Positions 9,942 through 19,400 of a stretch of 64,000 nt of DNA are shown here, one piece after another (positions within the stretch are counted from its first letter, which is position 1; every line of letters starts with the position of its first letter). The notes beneath the pieces are model-generated. The model searched no databases and was not told the DNA's origin. It saw only the letters and a program-made list of their open reading frames with translations. The stretch lies in assembly GCA_942159475.1 (NCBI GenBank), contig OW804096.1:46003744-46067743 (forward strand). The letters run 5' to 3'. The stretch comes from Sthenelais limicola. Taxonomy: Eukaryota; Annelida; Polychaeta; Phyllodocida; Sigalionidae. Both the position numbers and the translations under genes were made by a program.

Positions 9942-10972
9942 AACAATTTGTTGACAACTTAGACCTGTCTCCTAGAGCTAAGAAACATTATATGCGCAGC
10001 TGGTCTAAAAATACTAGAAAGTCTTATCGCACTTATCATCGCAAATGGAAACAGTATTGCTATGACATGGACATTCCTTACACCATTCCTTCGTTTCAAC
10101 AGGGTGTAGAGTTTTTGTGTGATTTATTTGATGATGGATTGGGGTTTGGAGCCATTGCCTCCGCACGTTCAGCTTTGTCAGCTGTTATGCCTAAAGTTGG
10201 AAATACTACTTTTGGCGCTTGTACTGTCATTTCTAAGATCATCGGGGGTATGTTTACCCAAAGACCTCCAAAAACAAGGTATTCCGAGACGTGGGATCCG
10301 GATATTGCCTTGAACTATATTTCAACGTTATTTCCTTTGGCAGACTTGAATCTTCCTCAACTGACTCAAAGGACAGCTACCTTGATGATGCTAGTTACTT
10401 CGCAGAGAGTCCAAACTCTTCGTACTTTGAAATGTGAAGACATTGTTTTCTCTAACAAGGATAAAGTGACCATCATGCTCTCTGAGGTGATCAAAACTTC
10501 GTCTGTGGGTAGATCTCTAGGTTCTATTGTAATAGAATCATTTCCAGACAACGAAAGTGTGTGTGCCCTTACTTGTCTTCGACACTACTTATATAGGACC
10601 AGAGACCTTCGTCCTAAAGATGCTTATGGAAACATAACCGGACCTTTGTTTATCAGCCACTCTGCCCCGTTTAAACCAGTACAGAATTGCACTGTTGCAA
10701 AGTATGTACGTTGCTTGTTGGCAGCGAGTGGTGTGGACACCAACGTTTTCAGGCCCCACAGTGTTCGTGGGGCCACTACTTCTAAGCTAGCTTCTATGAA
10801 CGTTCCGGTGGAGCAAATTATGGCTAAAGCCATGTGGAAAGATGAGAACACCTTTCGGAGGTTCTATCAAAAACCGATTAATGTTACGACTCCTACGTCT
10901 ACACATCTGTTATCTTCATTTGCAAATAAGAAGAAAACCCCAAAGGCTAAGTCTCGCAAGAAGACTGTTTAG
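9737..10972 (+). CDS. DIRS ORF3, tyrosine recombinase
   Basis: 411 aa with a basic N-terminus and a phage-integrase-type catalytic domain. The residues seen are Arg224 (TSQRVQTLR), the HxxR box His341-Ser-Val-Arg344 (FRPHSVRGATTSKLA) and the tyrosine nucleophile Tyr377 (TFRRFYQKP). The usual second His/Lys position is occupied by MWKD. In DIRS elements this enzyme integrates a circular cDNA in place of a DDE integrase, which fits the absence of a normal target duplication and the shared AATT. The start at 9737 lies inside the RT ORF. The stop at 10970-10972 is followed by about 160 bp before the ICR. Confidence 0.92.
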   Translation: MPSEDRNGGYQSDSSRPRLAQSTMVSSAKTKKQAASLHTEKQRKSGSSKRKTSRSKDLHVLSTHRSILKQFVDNLDLSPRAKKHYMRSWSKNTRKSYRTYHRKWKQYCYDMDIPYTIPSFQQGVEFLCDLFDDGLGFGAIASARSALSAVMPKVGNTTFGACTVISKIIGGMFTQRPPKTRYSETWDPDIALNYISTLFPLADLNLPQLTQRTATLMMLVTSQRVQTLRTLKCEDIVFSNKDKVTIMLSEVIKTSSVGRSLGSIVIESFPDNESVCALTCLRHYLYRTRDLRPKDAYGNITGPLFISHSAPFKPVQNCTVAKYVRCLLAASGVDTNVFRPHSVRGATTSKLASMNVPVEQIMAKAMWKDENTFRRFYQKPINVTTPTSTHLLSSFANKKKTPKAKSRKKTV

Positions 10973-11131
10973 TTTGCCTACTTGGGTTATATATACATAA
11001 GTTAACTGTTCAAAATCCAAACATGTTTGGCTGTTTGGTGTGTTACTTCAGTTACATTTCTTCAGTATTAAGAGGACTCGGCTTGCTGCCAAACTTTGAT
11101 GGCTATCCCGGAGGAATTGTTGGTTAAAACT

Positions 11132-11254
11132 CTCATGGGCTGCCACCTGACGGTGGCTGCAGACAAGAATTGTCTGGATGTACAAGACTTACTTGTTCGT
11201 TGATGTACATCCTTGATTCTTGCTCTGCAGTCAGCCGTCGGTGGTGAGGACATG
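11132..11254. repeat. DIRS internal complementary region (ICR)
   Basis: Its reverse complement reads right end (11414-11500) followed directly by left end (6185-6224), joined through AATT. It acts in known DIRS models as the template that completes the element ends. It also forms a hairpin with 11414-11500 (87-bp arms, loop of about 160 bp). Confidence 0.88.
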
Positions 11255-11389
11255 CCCTCCACACCCGCTCCAAAGTTGGTCCTACCACCGGGTTGTCGTC
11301 TGACTGTTATTCCAGACATGTTTTGAGAGTCTCAAGAACATGCACTTTATTACAATTCCTCTGTTGCAAGCTCCGCTCCCGGTTAAACC

Positions 11390-11500
11390 CTGCCTTAGCC
11401 TCGTTCCCCTTCTCATGTCCTCACCACCGACGGCTGACTGCAGAGCAAGAATCAAGGATGTACATCAACGAACAAGTAAGTCTTGTACATCCAGACAATT
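11390..11500 (-). repeat. DIRS right inverted terminal repeat
   Basis: 11390-11417 is the exact inverse of 6219-6246. The outer part to 11452 is an imperfect inverse of the left end, and the outermost 48 bp have no counterpart at the left end. Confidence 0.82.
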
Positions 11501-12209
11501 GTAAATACCGATTAATATATGTGGTTTTTTTTCTCTAGATCTTGAAATTAAAAATAAGTTTAGTTTCATCATCATGGAGCCTTCATGCTGTCTTGTTGTG
11601 AAATCAAATTACACCCAAGTATAAAGTTATAGAATGAAATTTCATCATCATAAGTGAAAGTAATAAGTAACACCTGACATTTCAGCACCATAATCCTAAA
11701 GGTATATATTTAGAGTTTCAGTTTATATCTAAAGTATAGTAATTCACTTTTGGCTCTTGTGTGAAGGACTCTGGTGTGTTTGTATAATGTATTTAAAGTA
11801 AAAAAAAATGGTGTAAAAAAACATGCCAATTCTGCAATGATTGGTACGCAGTATGCAGTCTTATGTGATGCAGTAAGCGCTCACTTAGTGGAAGTTTCAG
11901 AAATGCCGACTCTACTAACTATGAGTGTTACACAGACCATTTATGTGAAGCAATAAGTGCCAATTTTTCACATGTCGGCATCGCTGTGAATTGCATTTCC
12001 CAGTACTGTACATTTTATAGGGATTCCATCAATCTCTCTGCCGCCCCACAAAGACTTGTTTAGAATTACTTTTCTCTTCCTTGTGAGTCTTTCTGTTGAA
12101 AGTTTATCTAAAAATTCAGTTTATTCCATGAGCTAAGAGATTGCTTGCATTTACTTACGTGTATTACTTCTACCTGTATTTTTTTTAAAAATAATATTGC
12201 TGCTTGCAG
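11501..12209. other. Region between the DIRS element and the first C2CD5 coding exon
   Basis: AT-rich with no ORF of note. It ends in a pyrimidine-poor but usable acceptor (TTGCAG at 12204-12209) directly before A-ATG, so at least one non-coding exon of C2CD5 probably lies further left. Confidence 0.5.
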
Positions 12210-12210
12210 A

Positions 12211-13486
12211 ATGCCTGCTAAAGTGAAGGTACGTATCGTGGCAGGAAGGGACCTTCCTGTCATGGATCGTGCAAGTGATCTCACCGACGCATTTGTTGAG
12301 GTAATATAATGTTTAATTTATCCATGAAATTAGAGATTCCTATGCAAAATTCATTATACATGTATTCGACAATACATGATCAACTGATATTGGTTGATAA
12401 CTTTGAAAAATATGAAATACAAAGAAAAGGTGTAGGGCTTTTCCCACAATTTTCCGTACTTTTGATGTATATAAAATTTACAATCACGAAAATAAAACAT
12501 AGTCTCTCTAATGATTTTCATTATCTTGATTTCCACCGTATAGGTAAAATTTGGAAGCACTACTCACAAAACAGACGTATGTAGAAAGTCTCTTAATCCG
12601 CAATGGAATTCGGATTGGTATCGATTTGAGGTAAGGATTTACGTTTGCAGTTTTTAAGTGTACTGGTGATGGCATTTAAACCCTTCATCGTGGCATAACC
12701 CATGTTTTTATTATGTTCAATGATTCATTCTGTTTGATATTTTAAATTTCCAGGTCGATGATGAAGATTTACAAGATGAACCCCTTCAGATCAGGTTAGA
12801 AATGCTCACAATCTATTGGCAAACGCTAATTAAGACAATAATTTTATACTACCAGTTAATCGACATGGTCACACCAATGTAAACTGTTACAGAAATCTAT
12901 TGAAAGTACTTCCAACGTATGCGCTAAACTTGGTTTTTAATGTTAACATGGTATGGACTTGATTCATAAAAGGGATCATGATCATATGTTGAACTAATTT
13001 TTGTTCCGATTATATCTTAAATATTTACTTTATATTCAAGAAGGTTCCCTCGCCTATGTGCTTCTAATTCATTTTGATTAGATTTCCATGACTGAACTTA
13101 AGGTATTTTTGCCTCATTTTAGAGTGCTTGACCACGACACGTATAGTGCTCATGACGCCATCGGCAAGGTGTACATCGACCTCAATCCCCTGCTTTCCAA
13201 AGAACATGGTTCTGTCATAAGCGGGTGGTTCCCCATCTACGATACAATGCACGGTAATTTATTAATATTATAAATACTATTCTGCCTCTCCTTTTTTCCC
13301 TCGATCGAGGTTGAAACTGTGATCTGTGATCACCATGTGATTTCCATGGTTGTTTTTTTGTTTTTCAAAACATCGTCTTCCATTTTAAAGGTATCCGAGG
13401 AGAGTTGCATGTAATTGTGAAGGTGGATCTATTTTCCGACTTCAACAAATTCCGTCAGTCATCCTGTGGGGTACACTTCTTTTGTA
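12211..13486 (+). CDS. C2CD5: C2CD5 exons 1-5: the C2 domain
   Basis: Five short exons encode MPAKVKVRIVAGRDLPVMDR onward. The ligand aspartates expected of a Ca2+-dependent C2 domain are all present: Asp19 (PVMD), Asp26 (DLTDAF), Asp76 and Asp78 (VLDHD) and Asp84 (AHDAIG). KSLNPQWNSDWYRF and ISGWFPIYDTMHGIRGEL follow in the family order. The numbering equals the vertebrate protein as I recall it, with no indel through residue 84. The start codon was chosen because it matches the family N-terminus and directly follows an acceptor site. The introns here are small (110-330 bp), unlike the rest of the gene. Confidence 0.95.
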
Positions 13487-16400
13487 GTAAGTATATCTGT
13501 TGTAATAGCGTATTTTCTCACATACCTAATGACAACCTTAGGAGGAATTTGGAGTATAAAGTTTAAACATTTAAAAATGATAAATACACATCAATTTTTT
13601 TCAAGAGCTATATCTTGTTCATCATACTTTAATCTTTTGAAGTGTGTTTCTGTTCAATCTAGTATGTGGAAAATTGTTTGAAACGTTAGCAACGGTTCAG
13701 GAATCGTGACTGATGATCCATACATGTGAACAACGGAGACATTTTCTACCGATGTTTATACCAACTTACAACAATTATTAATACATCGCATGGTTTTATT
13801 TCAGCCTCTGGAATTCCCCATGGTTATGTGATGCAGGTGATATTTGGGTTTGTGGAGGAGCTAGTAGTAAATGATGATCCCGAATACCAATGGATCGACA
13901 AACTCCGCTCTCAGCGAGCATCCAATGAAGCAAGGCAAATTCACTTCACTAAATTATCTGGTAAGATTATTTTATAGATCATGTTGATGCTTCGTATATT
14001 ATAGCCTTTTTTTTATTCCATTTTGTTACCGGCTTAATTCTGGTTCACATTGCATAGAAGATAGGGTAGTGTGTATATAAAACAAAAATATAAATTCCTT
14101 GCAGACATTCCTACCCTAAGTAGAATTTTCACCTGGAAAGTGTGTATCCATTAAGTACAAACATGGGTTTACAAAATCCTTGCCACAAGGCCACTTATTT
14201 ATTTTACTCTTTTTGTTTTTTCTTTTAATAACACCCCACGTATTCCGGTAGCTTGATATTAATTTATCTGTTTTTGCAATATCAACCGATATAGGCTACA
14301 TGAAGATTATTTTGATTCGTTGTTATCCCCATATGTAAAAATTAATCATTGTTGTTATTACCTGAAACTTAAGCTGTCATGGCAATACTTGGACCAAGGG
14401 AAGACCTGCCTATCGCAAACATTGTAATACCATATTTACGAACGGAAAAATAAATGATATGCATAATTATTATACCTTTCTAGAGGTTGGTATGATACTC
14501 CCATTGGCTTAAGCATTGGTCGTCATATCAAAGAGAGCGGGTAATACGGCTGCCGTATTACCCGCTCCCCGCCGTATTACCCGCACCTAATGAACAAAAT
14601 AGTCCCGATCATTTATTTTATATTTCTATTTAAATAATTCCTTCTGCACAAAAAATACACATAATATGAATCGACCATAGGTAAAGGAAAATAAACGATT
14701 GACTTATTTTCTCTATTTAGTTTATGTTATAATCGATCATAGGTGTAGGTAGAAACGAACCACCGCCGAAGGCGCTTGTCGGAGCAGTCAACAAAATGAT
14801 CGTAGGCCTATAGATCGGCGTGCTTAGTTACGGTATTGAAGCTGCCACTGGGAGTGGTCATGAAAAATTCTGATCAAATAAATGAAATAAACTAAAATAC
14901 TTTCATAATTATCGACGTCTACCCGTTACCAAGGCATTAGTTGAGTTTTAAAAAGATTTAAAGTTGTGAAAAGGCAACAAATTGATTAAAAAACGGGAGC
15001 GATTTTCCTGCACAGCACATGTTTTGATTTTGCGAAGTGTACACCCTACCGTATAGGTAGGGTTGTACAGTATTCTATACAAACGTACCATAGACGAGCT
15101 ATAGACGGCCCATATCAGTCTCCTCACTTCCTATACACCCAAAGTGCCTCCCGGAACTATGGCCTACCTTTCCACAACGATGAAACTTACTTTTTTTGCC
15201 ACTGTATGTTGCTCATTATCCAATATTAAATAAACTATAGACTAAACTGCTAGCGAGGTGATGGAATCGCCGCCATGTATATTTGAAAATTTAGCGCTAC
15301 TTTGCAAAAGGCAGATTGTCATTCCACTCATAGAGGCTGGCAGAATGAAGCCACGCCTATCTAAGCTGGTTCAGCCAATCCGCTTAAGGGACAGCGAAAA
15401 TGGTAAAACATGTCTGCAGTGTTGTAGCTGGTTATTGGTCACTATGTATGGTAGGTTTCTGCCTCTTGCGGTCCCGTGACTTCAATGCAAGATGGCGAAG
15501 TATGGCATGGAGTTTTGGTCACCGATTCGGAAATGTATCAGACCAAAACAACACTTAAACTTCGACGGCGGATTACGAAATTGCGGCGAAATATTGCTAG
15601 AGACAACATGTTAAAGGTGAACAACTTTGCATGTACCCATTGATTTTTGCCTTCCCACATCATCCCCGCCCTTGTTATATGTATGAAGTTGCATCTAACC
15701 CTAGTCTGCGACTAGGGTTAGATATTCCAACCTAGTCTGCGACTAGGGTTAGATATTCCAACTAAGAGAACTAGTCACTTGAGTCGGAGAAAAACGGGTG
15801 AGGTGGTGTCACCCGGCGAGTTGAATTCAAATGAGAAAAGTACAGACATTTGAACATCAAACTGAACAACATTTATCTTATTAAGTATTTTAAATCGTAT
15901 TCATGTTTTAATAATCGTAATTAACCGAAAATTCAGAGAAATAACGATTCAAAATAGAACTACATTTTGCAGGCCTTCTCACAACCCGGCAGATCATGTG
16001 CGCATTGATATTTACCGATAGCAAAGACCCGGAACTATAAGCAAGCTCAGGTGGGAGGGGCCGTGTTTAGGGCATCGATTTTCATCGAATTCCAACCAGT
16101 TTTAGCTTAAATATAGGTAAACGTATTGTAACAACCTCTATAAAGGTGATAATAAATGCAAAAGTGCATTCGGGACGATCTGTGGTCCCATATTTCCCTT
16201 GGGCTACGTGATCTCAGTTTGTGCGCTCACGCGCCCTCACTGAGATCACTACGCCCGCGGGAAATATGGGACCACAGATCGTCCCTCATGCGCTTTTGCC
16301 TATTAATAATCTCTTAGGAGAACCAATGAATTATTACAAATGTATGATATTGTATCCATATTTATAATACCTGTAGGTCAGCTTCAGAGAAAAATTGGTC

Positions 16401-19400
16401 TCAAGGTCTTAGAGATGGGAGGAAATGCAGTTATTGGGTGAGTATTATCTCAAAAGGAAAATGTCTCAGTATCTCAAATCTAATAAGAGTCTGGGGAGCC
16501 AGTTTAGGATCGCATTCCCTATGGAGTGAAATATTGCACAGAATTATAATGACCTCTTTTACCTATCACTAATCACTATCACCTAGCCCTAGGCTATCCC
16601 ATTTCATTCCATCATATCATTAATTATTTATACTCACTTCATACTACTAAATGTAAGCTGTACTGACTGTATGTATTATTCGAGGAGACACGTTGTTCTG
16701 TCAGGTATGTTGACATGATAGGAAGGGGAATCCCTGAATTCTGGAAGAACATCTTAAACTCAGGGGACGGTATTACTTTGCACGTGGCAATGTTGACAAA
16801 CCCAGCTTGGTCGGTCGCTTTAGATTGGAGGTCGGCGACTTGTGTGACGTAATTCGGCACCTCTTGTGTGACGTAATTCGGTTCGGCACCTCTTGTGTGA
16901 AGTGCATGAGTGGCCTTACGCAATAGTCCTTGCATATGAGACACTATAATACTATAGGTCTGGACATCAAAGCTCTCCGCTCGGCCGGTTGAAAGTAAAA
17001 ATAATGGCAAATGGAATCTGAATGAAGGAAACGGAACGGAACTTTTTTGGGTGTTTCTGCATGTTATAGAAATGGTTGAAAGTAAAAGTAATGTGATAAA
17101 TCATGTTTTAAATATTTAGATGTTTATTAGCAAATATAAATGATTCGGTTGAAAGTAAAAGTAATGGCAAATGGAATCTGAATGAAGGAAACGGAACGGA
17201 ACTTTTTTGGGTGTTTCTGCATGTTATAGAAATGGTTGAAAGTAAAAGTAATGTGATAAATCATGTTTTAAATATTTAGATGTTTATTAGCAAATATAAA
17301 TGATTCGATTTAGGGAATTTTATGATTATTAAAGTTGTTTAAGAACAAGCTGGATTAAACCATGAGGCTTTCATAGGGTATTAATCCCTAGGCATTGTTA
17401 ATCCCCCTTATGGGCGCTTTTTTTTTTTTTACGAACGACTGACTTTTACAACCAACTTTTTTTTCAACCAACTTTCAACTTTTTTTTTTCGACCAACTTT
17501 CAACTTTTTTTTTTCGACCAACTTTCAACTTTTTTTCCGACCAACTTTCAACTTTTTTTCAGACCAACTTTCAACTTTTTTTCAGACCAACTTTCAACTT
17601 TTTTTCAGACCAACTTTCAACTTTTTTTCAGACCAACTTTCAACTTTTTTTTCCAACCAACTTTCAACTTTTTTTTCCAACCAATTTTCAACTTTTTTTT
17701 TTACCAACTTTCAACTTTTTTTACGACCAACTTTCAACTTTTTTTCGACCAACTTTCAACTTTTTTTACGACTACCCTCCCCCTTCTTCATCCTTCCCCC
17801 TACTCCTCTTCTCCCCTTCCCTCTTCTCACCTCTTGCTTTAAGTTATCATTTTCCTCCGTTTTAACTCCATAACGCCACAACGATTGAATACTATTACTT
17901 ATGCCCCAAAAACGATTGAAAGCCCATACTTCAATTAATTCAGAAAGTTCAACTGTTTATAAGTAGATCTGATCTATCTATCTGATAGATATCATATTAA
18001 AAAATGCGACTAGTATCATGTACCACACAGTCAAACTTATACATCTGACACCAATTGATAAGAAGAGAATATGAACTGGACAGAGGAAAAGCCTGATAAA
18101 AATGACAAGAGGGTATCTGTATGGTCGACCCGAATTGGGTCGGTAGACCCTTCTCAGGAATGTTAGTACAAAAACCGATTTCATGCTGTCTTGTTTGTGA
18201 TGAACTCAGGGAAGTGAGGAAAACCGGAATTCTACATTTCCGATCCAGCTACACAAGGCTTATGCCAATGTAGCAGCCCCAAATAAATATTTTTAAAAGA
18301 AATAAAAAATCCATATTTCTTCACTCAACCTAAGAGAAACCGGATGAATGATAATATTTCTGGCGATGATATATTAACACATATCGTAAATAACACGAAA
18401 CATGGGAGCTATTCTATTTTCTCTGCCAGTGCATTTTGTCATGTATTGTAGCATAATACTACCTAAAAATTAATTTCAAGGTATCGCCAATGTTTCGATT
18501 TGGAAGGAGAATCTGGAGTCGTCGTAAGAGGTATCGGAACATCAGTGCTAATTGCCAAGTTAACGGGCGCAATTTCCTCTCCTCCAAGTTCCTCGCCAAT
18601 AAAAGAGTAAGATTTCATCTTTTGTCTGTATGTATACAATGTGGTCTGGACTGAGAAGGCTTACAGTGATAATTATGGCTAATCAATTCTTCTGGTTGAT
18701 CAAGCTGTTTACAAGGTGTTGCTTACACAAACTTGTAGATAGCTTCATTGGTCTCTTTGAATTTTAACAGCCACATGTTGACGAAATAATTCATGTATAG
18801 AAATGATTTTGTTGATGCATATTGTTGTTAATTTTGCATCATGTCAACAACAACGTTTTTATACTAGCGAACTTGTTGAATCATGCATTTTTGCACATAA
18901 CAATAGATCTCTGACGGAGTCACACCTCTAGGTACCGTAAACATGGCATTATATTTTATACAACGTTGTAGAATCTTCACATTTCTACTTAAGCGGGTAT
19001 TTCTACCCATGTCTATGTAAATCCTTTGATGCTTTCCTTATATTCTACATAAATGCAAGCTGAGTCAAATTTTGACGCATTTTGTTCTTGGATAATTTTT
19101 GAAAAGACGTTTTGTTAAAGCAAAGTTTCAGGATAGATGATAACTCTTACCTCGTAGAATCTTTTTCAAACCCTAATGAATGGATTCAAGTCTACCCATG
19201 TAAGGTTGTGATATTTTTCTTCCAACACACAGTATAATATCATATTTATATAAGTCTCATACCTTGTGACCATTAAAACATTCCATTGCCATACAAGTCT
19301 GAGAACATGATTACCCGAGTATGTTTTGGAATAGGTGCTTTGCCAATACCAGATCAATTTTCTAACCATCACTCCTATCTACCATCATTGGCATGCTTCC

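Larger units (their letters stand above)
6185..11500 (+). mobile_element. DIRS-type tyrosine-recombinase retrotransposon, apparently full length
   Basis: About 5.3 kb with the canonical DIRS plan: left ITR, gag-like ORF, RT/RNase H ORF, tyrosine recombinase ORF, internal complementary region (ICR), right ITR. The ICR at 11132-11254 is the reverse complement of the right end (11414-11500, 87 of 87 by eye) joined to the left end (6185-6224, 39 of 40). The two termini meet at a shared AATT (6185-6188 and 11497-11500), which defines the element ends and a probable recombination site. Inverted repeats CATGAGAAGGGGAACGAGGC at 6219 and its complement within 11390-11417 form the ITR core; ITR similarity extends outward imperfectly. 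All three ORFs are open, so this copy is young. It lies about 0.7 kb upstream of the first C2CD5 coding exon. Confidence 0.9.
13961..16376. other. C2CD5 intron 6 with several inverted repeats
   Basis: No exon found. It contains a 31-bp palindrome (14536-14566) with a third half-copy after it, two tandem palindromic 31-bp units (15701-15762), and a hairpin MITE (16151-16308) that ends only about 70 bp before exon 7. Confidence 0.6.
16438..18480. other. C2CD5 intron 7, repeat-rich
   Basis: It holds a short tandem repeat (TGTGACGTAATTCGGCACCTCT, about 16849-16903), a 160-bp direct duplication, a polypyrimidine minisatellite and a C/T-rich stretch (17767-17830). No additional exon was identified. 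Confidence 0.6.

Noticed and set aside
15696..15762. CRISPR-like repeat array
   Set aside because: Only two units with no spacers, in a eukaryotic intron.
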